From the NCBI RefSeq assembly GCF_014831675.1, contig NZ_VJXY01000018.1, forward strand, positions 1-64,000: a stretch of 64,000 nt of DNA, read 5' to 3'. The position numbers were made by a program, and so were the translations under genes. Of this stretch, positions 17,331 to 26,484 are shown in pieces. The stretch's first letter is position 1. Each line of letters begins with the position of its first letter. Origin of the DNA: Komarekiella delphini-convector SJRDD-AB1 (lineage in GTDB: Bacteria > Cyanobacteriota > Cyanobacteriia > Cyanobacteriales > Nostocaceae). Under the pieces are notes generated by a model that saw nothing but the letters and a program-made list of their open reading frames with translations, did not search any database and was not told the origin of the DNA.

Positions 17331-19430
17331 AATACCCAAAGTTAATTCCCAAGTATTTAGTTTCCCGACATCTTGTGGTACGTAGTCAATTACCCACAAT
17401 TGCCAGTTTCCTTGAGATGATAAGGATAACATCTGCTTGAGGGCTGGGTGCGATCGCACTGTATAAGTTGTTTGTAAACTAGTACGGCGTCCTAAAATAC
17501 GACTTTGCAACAAGACTCGTCCATTATTGGGGGCAATTAAATAAATTTCTAAATCACCTAAAAAATCGTGAGTAAGGTTAATTTTTACCTGAATATCCCT
17601 AACTGAACCAGTATCAGAAATTGCGATCGCACTTTTTACCCCTTGTCGGTCATTATCTGGAATCGCTACTTGGTTATAATTAGCTCCCTGTACTTGTTTA
17701 GTAGCATTTGATGTGGCTGCACGCTGCTGCTGCGCTGCTTGTACTGCTCTAGCTGCATTCGCTTTGCCATAACCAAACCACTGGCAATGACCATTACCAT
17801 CGTAAGTACCTTCACGCAAACCCAGTTGCGGGTCAGGGTCAGGATCAACAATTTTATCAGCGGTGTCTTGGAGGATACGTTTAACTTGTTGGGCAGTTAA
17901 GTCAGAGTTTACTGACAAAACCAGGGCTGCTACGCCCGCAACTACAGGAGTAGCACTGGAAGTACCGCCGAAGTTGTCGGTAAAGTTGCTTGGGTCGTAG
18001 CCAGCGGCTCCTAGTTGGTCAGTAGTGAACACACCTAGCCCAGAAAGGAAAGTGGCGATCGCGGGTTGTGTATAAACAAAACCTGTTTCCTGAAACGATA
18101 TACCTGGTGGAGCATTGTTACTAGGAGCACATACCGAAATATTAGTTCCCCAATTGCTGTAAGCAGCTTTCTTATTCAAGCTGGTTGAGGCAGCAATAGC
18201 AATCACATCAGGATGTACCGTAAAACCACTTAACCAATTCGTATTACCTTGTAAAATATTTTTTGGCCAATTCCGTTCATTCACAGTACCGTTAACTGGG
18301 CGGTTGGCATTTCCCGCAGCAAATAAAATCACACAACCTTTGCCATTGCGCCCTTTGGTGGCGGCGCGGGTGATAGCAGCGCGTTGACGCAAAGACAGGG
18401 GAAAATAAACAGCAGATGCTCCCCAACTGCAAGAAATGACACTGGCTCCCTTTTCGATTGCCCAGTTGAATATATCCTCAACTGACTGATCATCCAAAAA
18501 CCCCGTGCTGCGAATCGGCATCAACGCACAACCAGGAGCAACTCCTACAATTCCCGTACCATTTTCTTCAGCAAGTGCTATTCCCGCACAGGCTGTACCG
18601 TGACTAGCTTCCTCTTCATCAGGTAAGGGTAAAAAGTCATTTTCCTTCAAGTCTCTAGGGGCGACTATTTTCCCATTACCTTGAAAATCTGGATGATTCA
18701 AATCAAAAGAATCATCTACCACAGCCACAATGACAGAACGTATACCGCGAGTGATATCCCAAGCTTTTTCTATAGAAATATGGGAACCCGTGGCTAACTG
18801 TTTCCCGCCGTTGTGGTTGAGATACCATTGCTGAGGATAGAGTGAATCGCGGGGTTGGTAATGGGTTTCACTTTGCACCAAAATATTAGGCTCAGCAGCT
18901 AAAACCTCTGGGAGTCCTTGCAACTGGTTGGTGATTTTGATCGGGTTTTCTGTCGCTTGTTTGCTGACGAGAAACACGAAAGCATTAGGAAGGCCTAGAA
19001 TTGGTCTTTCTTGGACTAAGCTAAATGTGCTAGCTATGGCATTAATGCTGTCAGCATCCACTGATGAGGCAAATTGAATTGTAATTTGGTCATTTAGATA
19101 AACGAAAGTCCCAGGATTATCCTTGATTTTGTAAACATGACTAGCAAAGGCAACATTTTCGGCAGCGCGTGCTTGAGACATCGCCACCTCTAACTGGTTT
19201 GGTGCAACTGTGAATAGTTCTAGCCGTGCTTGGGGAATACTGCGCTGCCAAATACCCCAACTAACCTGAGATAATTGTTGGGGAGGAAAATCGGTAGCCG
19301 GACGGACGGTGAAGCGGTCTAAGACCTTTTCTAAAATCAACTCTTCACCACCACGTTGTAAAACTACACCCAAGCTGCTTGCTGGTATACCTATGGTTGG
19401 AAAATCGGAGGAATTAATGCGATCGCTCAT
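17328..19430 (-). CDS. Subtilisin-like serine protease with P domain (PrcA-like)
   Basis: 700 residues. The S8 triad is visible: Asp239 (VAVVDDSFDLNHPDF), His277 (SHGTACAGIAL) and Ser491 (GGTSSATPVVAGVAAL), with oxyanion Asn384 in AAGN. About 200 residues precede the catalytic domain as a prodomain-like region. The last 100 or so residues (from IPDNDRQGVKSAIAI to LNTWELTLGI) form a proprotein-convertase P domain. The layout matches the calcium-dependent protease PrcA of Anabaena. No signal peptide is seen, which would keep it cytoplasmic, as reported for that group. A roughly 40-residue insertion lies before the Ser motif. The PrcA identity is inferred from domain order. Confidence 0.88.
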   Translation of the reverse strand: MSDRINSSDFPTIGIPASSLGVVLQRGGEELILEKVLDRFTVRPATDFPPQQLSQVSWGIWQRSIPQARLELFTVAPNQLEVAMSQARAAENVAFASHVYKIKDNPGTFVYLNDQITIQFASSVDADSINAIASTFSLVQERPILGLPNAFVFLVSKQATENPIKITNQLQGLPEVLAAEPNILVQSETHYQPRDSLYPQQWYLNHNGGKQLATGSHISIEKAWDITRGIRSVIVAVVDDSFDLNHPDFQGNGKIVAPRDLKENDFLPLPDEEEASHGTACAGIALAEENGTGIVGVAPGCALMPIRSTGFLDDQSVEDIFNWAIEKGASVISCSWGASAVYFPLSLRQRAAITRAATKGRNGKGCVILFAAGNANRPVNGTVNERNWPKNILQGNTNWLSGFTVHPDVIAIAASTSLNKKAAYSNWGTNISVCAPSNNAPPGISFQETGFVYTQPAIATFLSGLGVFTTDQLGAAGYDPSNFTDNFGGTSSATPVVAGVAALVLSVNSDLTAQQVKRILQDTADKIVDPDPDPQLGLREGTYDGNGHCQWFGYGKANAARAVQAAQQQRAATSNATKQVQGANYNQVAIPDNDRQGVKSAIAISDTGSVRDIQVKINLTHDFLGDLEIYLIAPNNGRVLLQSRILGRRTSLQTTYTVRSHPALKQMLSLSSQGNWQLWVIDYVPQDVGKLNTWELTLGI

Positions 19431-19603
19431 AGGGACGATTTTAGTTAATTAGTATACACAGGCAATGGGAACTCTATAAAACCGATTTTCAGTCTAAATC
19501 AAAGAAACTTAGGATGTGGCTTTGCTTTGTTCAAGACGAAAACAAAGGTAAGATACCCGAAGTTTCCATACCTTTCTATATAGTTGTCACACTAATTGAC
19601 CCC

Positions 19604-20218
19604 ATGAACTTTGCTGCCATTCCCTTGATGCGCTCCACTGCCTTATCAGTCATCGCAATCCTCAGCCTACTATCATCTGTCAGTGCTCAGGTAACACAGC
19701 TACCAGGTACTACCGGACAACCACAACCCATTGACCCCAACGCTCCCAATAATCTGCGTCCCGTAACCCAAAATAACAGCCTTTTGAGCATTGAAGGAGG
19801 CGATCGCCTGATGAAAGATGCCGAACAAGCTGTTTCTACCCAAAACTATCCTCTAGCGGCCAAGAAACTTCAAGAAGCACGTCAGGTTTATAATCAGCTA
19901 TCTAATTTTTATCAAGAGCTAAACTCCAGTTTTTCTGGAATTGACAATAGAGTTTCCGATTCCCAACGTCAAAAAGCGCTGTCAACTGCCCAAAAGCGAG
20001 ATGAAGCCACTTATCAGCTAGCATTGGTACATCGGGCGCAAAATCAACCGGAATTAGCCGTACCGTTACTGATTCAAATTGTTAAGAGTCAAAACCCAAC
20101 GCGGGATTTAGGCAAGAAAGCCTACCAGCAATTATTAGAGTTAGGTTTTGTAGATGCTCCCTACCCCAGACAAGGCGGTAGTTCATCTTCCTCAACCCCA
20201 ACAAAAAAAGCAAATTAA
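19604..20218 (+). CDS. Exported protein of unknown function
   Basis: I chose Met at 19604 (205 residues) because it opens a signal peptide: MNFAAIPLMRSTALSVIAILSLLSSVSAQ with a probable cut after SVSA. An in-frame ATG at 19514 would bury this signal. The mature part has a Pro/Asn-rich linker, then helical residues (DRLMKDAEQAVSTQNYPLAAKKLQEARQVYNQLSNFYQELN and EATYQLALVHRAQNQPELAVPLL) resembling TPR-like helices, and a Ser/Lys-rich tail. It looks like a periplasmic scaffold of TPR type; no enzyme motif is visible. It is divergent from the subtilase gene. Confidence 0.65.
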   Translation: MNFAAIPLMRSTALSVIAILSLLSSVSAQVTQLPGTTGQPQPIDPNAPNNLRPVTQNNSLLSIEGGDRLMKDAEQAVSTQNYPLAAKKLQEARQVYNQLSNFYQELNSSFSGIDNRVSDSQRQKALSTAQKRDEATYQLALVHRAQNQPELAVPLLIQIVKSQNPTRDLGKKAYQQLLELGFVDAPYPRQGGSSSSSTPTKKAN

Positions 20219-20438
20219 ATTTCTGTTGGTTCTTTCTCCTCTCCCCCATCTTCCTAAACGTAGCTTTGGACTAACCCAATGCTAGGATGAGATTATCTCC
20301 TACAAGGTCAACCCAGCGTTCTCAAAATATACGCGTTAAAAGCGCGTTTCTCCTCAGCCTTGCCAAAACCTGAAGTTGGCAAAGGCATCTGCTCTATATC
20401 TGTTAATAATAGAAAAGTAAGTTTTTTCAGGAATTGCG

Positions 20439-20696
20439 ATGATTAGTCCGCAACAGGTTGAAGCAATGATCAAGGCGGAACTGCCAGACGCGCAAGTTCA
20501 GGTACAAGACTTGACTGGTGGTGGTGATCACTATCAGGTGACAGTAGTTTCATCGCACTTTGCAGGTAAAGGGCTAGTGCAACAGCACCAATTAGTTTAT
20601 GGTGCGTTGGGGCAAGCTATGTCAACCGAAGCGATACATGCTTTGGCCGTAAAAACATATACACCTGAAGCTTGGCAGGCAACAGCCGCTTCGTAA
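20439..20696 (+). CDS. BolA-family protein
   Basis: 85 residues of BolA fold: [59 protein letters not shown]. The [12 protein letters not shown] and FxGKxLVxxHxLVY motifs are the family's core, with the conserved His in QQHQLVY. BolA proteins pair with CGFS glutaredoxins to handle [2Fe-2S] clusters, and just such a glutaredoxin is encoded 96 nt downstream. This adjacency is widespread in cyanobacteria. Confidence 0.93.
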   Translation: MISPQQVEAMIKAELPDAQVQVQDLTGGGDHYQVTVVSSHFAGKGLVQQHQLVYGALGQAMSTEAIHALAVKTYTPEAWQATAAS

Positions 20697-20792
20697 AATT
20701 AAGAGTTAAGAGTTATGAATTGTTAACTCCTCACTCCGCAACGCAGTGGCTCCACCTCACTCTATTAATGCAGAACAGGAAACAGAAAAATC

Positions 20793-21116
20793 ATGACACC
20801 AGAACTCAAAGAAAAAATTGACAACTTATTAGAACAAAATAAGATCATGGTCTTCATGAAGGGAAATAAGTTGATGCCCCAGTGTGGATTCTCCAACAAT
20901 GTTGTGCAGATTCTCAATACTTTGGGAGTCCCCTTCGAGACGGTTGACGTTCTATCTGACTCTGAAATTCGTCAGGGGATTAAAGAGTATTCCAACTGGC
21001 CGACAATTCCCCAAGTGTATATTGATGGTCAATTCGTTGGCGGTTCAGATATCCTGATTGAACTATATCAAAAAGGCGAATTGCAGCAATTAGTAGAAGT
21101 AGCACTAGCTTCGTAA
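20793..21116 (+). CDS. grxD: Grx4-family monothiol glutaredoxin (CGFS)
   Basis: 107 residues. The active site is CGFS with a single Cys31 (KLMPQCGFSNNVVQIL), preceded by IMVFMKGNK and followed by WPTIPQVYIDGQFVGGSDIL, the glutathione-binding stretch. Family members bind a [2Fe-2S] cluster bridged with glutathione and deliver or store Fe-S clusters. With the BolA gene it forms a probable operon. Confidence 0.95.
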   Translation: MTPELKEKIDNLLEQNKIMVFMKGNKLMPQCGFSNNVVQILNTLGVPFETVDVLSDSEIRQGIKEYSNWPTIPQVYIDGQFVGGSDILIELYQKGELQQLVEVALAS

Positions 21117-21848
21117 CCCTCTTTTTTGTAGCAAACTAGAGCTTATACTACCGATTTTGTTCTAGTTCCAGTTGCGTAAAATATAGTTTTTTCGTAGGGG
21201 CGCAACAATGTTCCCCACTGCATATTATTGTCGTTCCCAGTCTTCGACTGGGAATGCTCATTTAAAGGCTCCCGCCTTTAGCTCAAATGCCTGTTATGAT
21301 GTGTATCTAGCATTTCCAGGTTTTTCTCCGAAAACGATATTTAGCTTAAATGATGTGGCTTTAAATTGGGATGTGAGCATACGCTTACTTAGAAAATAAT
21401 GGCATTGTTTATGTAAGAAACAAAGAAATGAATGCTACGCCAGTATTATATAGAAAACTTTGCTCCATACACGCTTTGACTTCGCAACTATGATGAGCGA
21501 TCGCAACATTAACCAATATCTCGCTTGAAGCCGACGTTAAAACAATCTAAAAGACTCATCAAACTTCATATAAATTTTTATTTTTATATATTTATTTATA
21601 AATTAAATTAAACCTAATCAAGCCAGCAGTAATTATAAAATTTATCCTATTATTTTGTCATTAAAAATATTTATGATTTTACTAATAAATTTAGTAAAAA
21701 ATCTTGATATAGCTGTTTTTGCAAATATATTCTTCAACAATTACCTACAAAGCAACAATATAATTTTTTCATAAATAACACCTTTTTTTATTGCCTTTTG
21801 TTGTAGATACTGACAGTATTTATCTTGAAAAAGTACTTTCGTAATCTA
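21117..21848. repeat. Spacer with two palindromic repeats and AT-rich tract
   Basis: No real gene. Two adjacent hairpins, TTCCCAGTC-TTC-GACTGGGAA (21234-21254) and TAAAGGC-TCCC-GCCTTTA (21263-21280), are dispersed-repeat palindromes found widely in Nostocales. The frame running through them (21208-21399) is spurious. About 21570-21790 is strongly AT-rich and probably includes the promoter of the PEP-CTERM gene. Confidence 0.6.
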
Positions 21849-22502
21849 ATGTTAACCAAACAATTCTGGCGCAAGTTATCTCATGCTACTGCCATCGCAG
21901 CATTAAGTGTTACTATGCTTAGTGCTTTAGAAACTGCCCCTGTTAGAGCTGTTCAACTAAGAACATTCAATGTTTCTGGCAAATTTGTTTCTCAAGCTTC
22001 ACCAGAAGCAACAGGATTGCCTGTAAATCTAGCTAATGGTTCTTTTGATGGAACATACGTATTGGATTTAGATCAAACGCGAGAAGATCTTGCAATTCCC
22101 TTGCTTGTTAATAAATGGAATATAAATTTACGTAATTCTTCTAATACTATTTTAGAGACTTTATCTAATTCTGTACCTAACTCTACCGCTTGGTGGGGGC
22201 CGCTCTATGATCAAATTGATTATTCTTTCTCACAAGAAGGAATTGACTTCTCTTTAACATATTTATTGACCATAGGATTTCCTAATGGAGAGAGAGAACT
22301 TGTACAAACAGACCAGTTTGCAGTACTCAACTACGTTGGAGAAGACGGTTCTGGAAGCATCGCTGCTCAACCGCAAAGCTTTTACCCATACCCATATCCC
22401 GACGCAGTTCCCGAACCTTTTACCCTTGGTGGTACAGTAGTCGCTAGTGCTATGGGTTTGTGGCTGAAGCGTAAAAAGCAAACAAGTTCCCAATCAATTT
22501 AG
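21849..22502 (+). CDS. PEP-CTERM sorting-domain protein
   Basis: 217 residues from the ATG at 21849; a TTG at 21825 would add eight residues. The signal peptide is LSHATAIAALSVTMLSALETAPVRA. The C-terminus VPEPFTLGGTVVASAMGLWLKRKKQ has the PEP motif, a transmembrane helix and a basic tail, the exosortase sorting signal. Exosortase cleavage would release the protein to the cell surface. The mature region is rich in Ser, Thr and Asn (LANGSFDGTYVLDLDQ and so on) and has no enzyme motif. It is probably a secreted surface protein of unknown role. Confidence 0.85.
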   Translation: MLTKQFWRKLSHATAIAALSVTMLSALETAPVRAVQLRTFNVSGKFVSQASPEATGLPVNLANGSFDGTYVLDLDQTREDLAIPLLVNKWNINLRNSSNTILETLSNSVPNSTAWWGPLYDQIDYSFSQEGIDFSLTYLLTIGFPNGERELVQTDQFAVLNYVGEDGSGSIAAQPQSFYPYPYPDAVPEPFTLGGTVVASAMGLWLKRKKQTSSQSI

Positions 22503-22918
22503 TTTTGTTTTTGTACACTGTTCTAGAATGTTCTAAAACCATTTCTCTATGAAGATGTACTAAATCTGACCTCCCTTTAGTCCCTTTAATTGCGAGGAGC
22601 GGCAATAGTCGTTACAAAGAATTGGTATAACTCATAAAAATATTGCAATGCCATTAACTAAAAAGTGATGGCATTATTTTATGTACAGACAAGAATAGCC
22701 TTGGCATTAGTGCAAGTGCATATTAGCCGTCACGCCCTAACATTTAGATCAAAAATCCCCTCAGTCACCTTGGCAAGACCAAGATGTGGCTGAGGGAAAG
22801 CGTTTTATCAATACAACTCCAAAAATTTCACACCATTAAGTCTGTTGCTTACTACAGATAATATGTTATGATCATCTGCGGCAATCTACGGTTAGTATAA
22901 ACTACAGAAGCAAGGGCA
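22503..22918. other. Convergent spacer, no gene
   Basis: The 416 nt between the PEP-CTERM gene and the DUF6761-like gene hold a strong minus-strand terminator (listed separately) and otherwise AT-rich sequence with no gene seen. Confidence 0.5.
22751..22796 (-). terminator. Rho-independent terminator of DUF6761-like gene
   Basis: CCCTCAGTCAC (22758-22768) pairs with GTGGCTGAGGG (22786-22796; one U-G pair), and the stem continues with CTTGG/CCAAG around a CAAGA loop. Read on the minus strand it is followed by GATTTTTGAT. It lies 120 nt past the end of the minus-strand gene at 22919. Confidence 0.8.
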
Positions 22919-23167
22919 TTAGTAGTAATCAGGTTGTGGCTGTGGTTGCGGCACTGCAAAATTTGAGCCATCGTACAAGTAGCGGCTTGCCTCCTCTTCT
23001 AGACGATGAATCAAAAAAGGTTCAATAGTGTTACCATGTCGCAGTGCGGCTAAATACCCATCCAAATACATCCGCATGTCATCCGTGCGATAACCGCGAT
23101 TCCATAACTCGGCGAAGGCGTCGGTGAGTCTTTGGTAATAGCGGATGGTTTGTGTGTCTTGGAGCAT
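22919..23167 (-). CDS. DUF6761-type cyanobacterial protein
   Basis: 82 residues: TQTIRYYQRLTDAFAELWNRGYRTDDMRMYLDGYLAALRHGNTIEPFLIHRLEEEASRYLYD with a short Gln/Pro tail. All-helical and charged, without membrane segment or known catalytic motif. The pattern agrees with the small cyanobacterial family I know as DUF6761; the function is unknown. It is monocistronic with its own strong terminator. Confidence 0.7.
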   Translation of the reverse strand: MLQDTQTIRYYQRLTDAFAELWNRGYRTDDMRMYLDGYLAALRHGNTIEPFLIHRLEEEASRYLYDGSNFAVPQPQPQPDYY

Positions 23168-23722
23168 AACTGCTGTATTAATCTCTCTGGAATGAGAATT
23201 GTAAATGATTCACGCCAAAATGTGAAGTCTCACTTTTAGTTTGGCATTAATTCAAAGTTAAGAAATCTACTTTGGGCAATACCCCCAGCAGCTACAATCT
23301 AACTAGATCCTATTCCAGAAAAAATCGGAATATGATTATTTAGTAAGCTATTTTTATGATTTTCTCTATTAACAGCCAGATTAGATTGGTAAGCATGGGG
23401 ATCAATCTTGGTTAAGATAGAATCCGATTTTACCATAAGGCTGAAAGATGGTTTTGGTAATTTTTAGCTAGTTTGATTACAGTTTTTCTGGACATTACAA
23501 CCTGCTATTTAACACGCTATTTAGCCAAAAGAACTTTCGATAAGTCTAACAAAAATTTAAGAATATTACTAATCGGCTCTCGGCAAGGCACAAATTAAAG
23601 ATATTGCTACTCTTCCTATGAGGAAATGTAAAGATAATAGCAATTGAAGTAACAAAGGCTACAAAACCTTGGGCATGGGCTTGTTACTTTGAAAGTCATC
23701 GACGCTAAGGGGTCTTGCCGCC
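23168..23722. other. Divergent spacer, no gene seen
   Basis: About 555 nt of AT-rich sequence between two divergently transcribed genes. Only small inverted repeats (for example GTGA-AGTC-TCAC near 23222) are visible. It must include the promoters of both genes. No coding frame is convincing. Confidence 0.45.
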
Positions 23723-24499
23723 GTGGGTTCGGTTTGTATTGAAATCGTTGAGGGAAATCCCCATCTGAGGTCGTTGCTGGGTTGGCACTTGCAACAACTA
23801 GAATACCGCGTGCATCAAGCCGCCAGTATTTATCAAGCAAGGGAAGTATTTTTAAGCCATCAACCAACATTGGTTATTCTAGATGCTGACCTGCCTGATG
23901 GCGATGGAATTGAGTTTTGTCGTTGGTTGCATCGCCAGCAGCAGCCTCTCATTCTCATGCTATCTGCTCGGAGTAATGAAGCTGATATCGTGGCAGGTTT
24001 AAAGGCGGGTGCAGATGACTACTTGAGCAAACCTTTTGGAATGCAAGAGTTTCTGGCAAGGGTAGAGGCATTAATTCGCCGCAAGCGCACACCCACTGCA
24101 CCAGCTTATTTGGATTATGGCACTTTGCAAATCGATTTAGTACAGCGCCGCGTTCGCTTCCAAGGGGAATTTATCGACTTAACACCCCAAGAATTCAGTT
24201 TGCTATATGTTTTGGCGCAAGCTGGGGGTGTGCCTTTAAGTAGGTCGGAATTGCTGCGTCGTGCGTGGCCTGACGCCATCGATAACCCGCGTACTATTGA
24301 TACTCATGTTTTATCGCTGCGGAAAAAGGTTGAACTTGATCCTCGCCAACCCAGTTTGATTCAAACTATCCGCAATGTAGGATACCGTTTTAACATGGAA
24401 ATTTTAAATGCTAATGTTTCACAATCACAAACAAAGTTAGCTAAAGAAAGATTTAGCAATCAACGTTCAACGCTTAGTGGTCAATTAACACAGTCCTGA
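23723..24499 (+). CDS. OmpR/PhoB-type response regulator
   Basis: 258 residues from a GTG start. The receiver domain (1-115) has phospho-acceptor Asp54 (LVILDADLPDGDG), Ser81 and Lys103 (SKPFG). The usual acidic pair near the N-terminus is reduced: the sequence is IVEGNP, with Glu10 followed by Gly. The winged-helix domain (about 125-225) has LTPQEFSLLYVLAQAGGVPLSRSELLRRAWPD and TIDTHVLSLRKKVELDP, then NVGYRF. About 30 polar residues follow. The last codons are written by CCTGAGT heptamer repeats. No kinase is adjacent. Its target genes are not evident. Confidence 0.9.
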   Translation: MGSVCIEIVEGNPHLRSLLGWHLQQLEYRVHQAASIYQAREVFLSHQPTLVILDADLPDGDGIEFCRWLHRQQQPLILMLSARSNEADIVAGLKAGADDYLSKPFGMQEFLARVEALIRRKRTPTAPAYLDYGTLQIDLVQRRVRFQGEFIDLTPQEFSLLYVLAQAGGVPLSRSELLRRAWPDAIDNPRTIDTHVLSLRKKVELDPRQPSLIQTIRNVGYRFNMEILNANVSQSQTKLAKERFSNQRSTLSGQLTQS

Positions 24500-24893
24500 G
24501 TCCTGAGTAATGATTTTTAAGTTAGTAAGTTATTAATTTTGAGAGAAGTCTGAGGGTCGGTTTCCTGAATCAGAACCTCGGTAATTTTGAACTCCTCACT
24601 TTTGAGTTCTCACACTCACTCAGTGACAACTCTGTAGATGCTTCTGCGGTGAGATAGCGCGGCGTTCGCCTTGGTCTCCGGCAGGAGAAGAGAAGTTGGA
24701 GCGGAGGCTTCCTCCGTTGGTGTAGCCCGCCGCAGGCATCCAAACTTCGGGGAGGGTTAGCCCGACCTAGGCGACTGCGAACCCGTTGGCGCAGCCTCTC
24801 GTAGAGAAAGGCCACTCTTGCGAGAACGCCTAAAGGCGAACCCGCAGGTTGCAGTGGAAGCCACCGCTCAGAAGTTCGGTGACTCAGGACTAT
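24500..24893. repeat. Dispersed-repeat spacer
   Basis: Contains blocks such as GGCAGGAGAAGAGAAG, GGCGCAGCCTCTCGTAGAG and GAGGCTTCCTCCGTTGG (about 24650-24830) related to the repeats near 60, 11350 and 52560. The open frame through it on the minus strand is repeat text, not a gene. Short inverted repeats (GAACTC/GAGTTC near 24590) are also present. Confidence 0.6.
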
Positions 24894-25661
24894 TTAACTC
24901 CATTCCTCAGCTGCTTGGGCTTCTGCTTGCATCAAGTCTCGTAAGTTAACCCAATTTATTTCAGAGGCACTTTGATTTGCCAATAAATGGCCTTGTTTTA
25001 GGTGTAATAACCGTGTACAAAACATCTGGGCTAGCTCTAGTTGATGATTTACCATCAAGATTGTAGTTAGATGAGTTTGACTTAGCTGGATTAAGACTTG
25101 CATCACATGAGAAGCTGTACCAGCATCTAGAGCAGAGGTTGGCTCATCTAATAGTAAAATTTTCGGTTGGGTGACTAAGGCACGAGCAAGAGCTACTAGC
25201 TGTCGCTCTCCAGCAGAAAGTTGTACCTCAGTCCGCCCTAACCATTCACTGGGAATGTGTAGTTGTTCTATCCAGTCAGTGACTCGTTGCTGAATTATCT
25301 GTTTGGGTAAACCACGCAAAACCAGCGGATAAGCCAAGGCTTGCTGAACCGTCATCCCCAACAGCTTCGATTCTTGTAATACGAGTGTCACCTCTTGGCG
25401 TAACTGGATAACAGGAATTTGGCGGTACTCTTGATTTTCCAGATAGATTTTGCCGTTTGTGGGTTCAATCAAGCGGTTCAGGAGGCGTAATAACGAAGTT
25501 TTACCAGCACCAGATGAACCTACAATCGCTAGGCGATCGCCCGGAAATACCTCTAAGGAAATATCCTGCAATATGGGGTATCCTTGCTGATTGCCTGGAA
25601 GTTGGGTTTTTAGTTTCGCAAACAGATTAACTTGCTCTAGCCTGAGTGTGGTTGCTGTCAC
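24894..25661 (-). CDS. ABC transporter ATPase subunit
   Basis: I start the protein at the GTG at 25661 (255 residues, VTATTLRLEQVNLF) because the 20 residues before it from an upstream ATG are read from a GGGGCCCC-centred repeat. Walker A GSSGAGKT, Q-loop VLQES, signature LSAGERQLVALARAL, Walker B ILLLDEP and the H-loop in MVNHQ are present. It resembles ATPases of amino acid or methionine uptake systems. No standard permease adjoins it; the upstream gene encodes a two- or three-helix membrane protein that may be a partner. The substrate is unknown. Confidence 0.85.
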   Translation of the reverse strand: MTATTLRLEQVNLFAKLKTQLPGNQQGYPILQDISLEVFPGDRLAIVGSSGAGKTSLLRLLNRLIEPTNGKIYLENQEYRQIPVIQLRQEVTLVLQESKLLGMTVQQALAYPLVLRGLPKQIIQQRVTDWIEQLHIPSEWLGRTEVQLSAGERQLVALARALVTQPKILLLDEPTSALDAGTASHVMQVLIQLSQTHLTTILMVNHQLELAQMFCTRLLHLKQGHLLANQSASEINWVNLRDLMQAEAQAAEEWS

Positions 25662-25683
25662 ATTATCCAAGCTCAATGGGGGA

Positions 25684-25730
25684 TTGGGGAACTCGGGGCC
25701 CCCTCTGGGGATAAGGGGCAATGGGGACTG
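25684..25730 (-). repeat. GGGGCCCC-centred element, copy 2 (upstream of ABC ATPase)
   Basis: Near-copy of the block at 13022-13065: GGGGAACTC, a GGGGCCCCC core, GGGGATAAGGGG and AATGGGGA in the same order. It lies about 22 nt upstream of the GTG start on the minus strand. Confidence 0.6.
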
Positions 25731-25760
25731 GAGATAATTACCAATACCCCGTGCCTAACT

Positions 25761-26327
25761 CTAAGTTAATTGTCGAGTGGCTAAGGCTGTGGCGATCGCC
25801 CAGCCATCGACTAATAGTAGCAGTAGAGTAAATCCAAGTAAAATCAGGTACATCCACGGCTGTGCCAAAGGGCGAACATCTGTAGTATCAATGCCCGTTT
25901 TTGCTTGCACAATTTGCACCAAACGGGCAAATCCGGCTACACGCATCGGGAGTAAATAAGCTTTCTCCTCCTGACTGAGAAAATAATAAACCAGTCCTCC
26001 TTGACCAGTTGTGCGGGGCTTTAACTCTTTCACCTGCGACCAAGGTAAAATCCAGCCTTTACGAAAGAAACGGGGAACCCAGGCGGGGTAAGTAACTTGA
26101 ATTCCCTGGTCATCTACTATTACTTGTTCAGTCAATACGGCATATAGGGCAATTAAACCGACGCTAATCCCTGCCCATAATAATGCTGGTGATACAGGTG
26201 CAGCCGTTACCTGTGATAAGAAAGGCAATGGTACTGTGAGCGCTATATATAGACTCAACAGCGTAATCCGAATCAACGGAGACAGACGAAAAATTGAAGC
26301 TGAGGTATTGGCTGAGTTTACTGTCAC
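25761..26327 (-). CDS. Membrane protein with PH-like cytoplasmic segment, unknown function
   Basis: 188 residues. Two N-terminal hydrophobic segments (ITLLSLYIALTVPLPFLSQV, ALLWAGISVGLIALYAVL), then VIVDDQGIQVTYPAWVPRFFRKGWILPWSQVKELKPR...VYYFLSQEEKAYLLPMRV, a beta-rich stretch with the feel of a bacterial PH domain, and a C-terminal helix (PWMYLILLGFTLLLLLVDGW). It precedes the ABC ATPase by about 100 nt on the same strand. I do not recognise the family. Confidence 0.6.
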   Translation of the reverse strand: MTVNSANTSASIFRLSPLIRITLLSLYIALTVPLPFLSQVTAAPVSPALLWAGISVGLIALYAVLTEQVIVDDQGIQVTYPAWVPRFFRKGWILPWSQVKELKPRTTGQGGLVYYFLSQEEKAYLLPMRVAGFARLVQIVQAKTGIDTTDVRPLAQPWMYLILLGFTLLLLLVDGWAIATALATRQLT

Positions 26328-26484
26328 GGCTCAATCACGATTATTGGCTTTAAGTTCATACTAACTGGGAACCTGGCAACCATTCAGGCAAACAAACACG
26401 AAACTTGTTGATGATGCTTTTATTTTCTTCATGCTAGTAGAGCTTCCAGAGACACACTTTCTGAAAATTTTCTTGACGGTTTAA

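Noticed and set aside
21208-21399. 63-codon frame on the plus strand
   Set aside because: It reads across two palindromic repeats.
24570-24815. 81-codon frame on the minus strand
   Set aside because: It consists of dispersed-repeat DNA, giving a basic, biased peptide.
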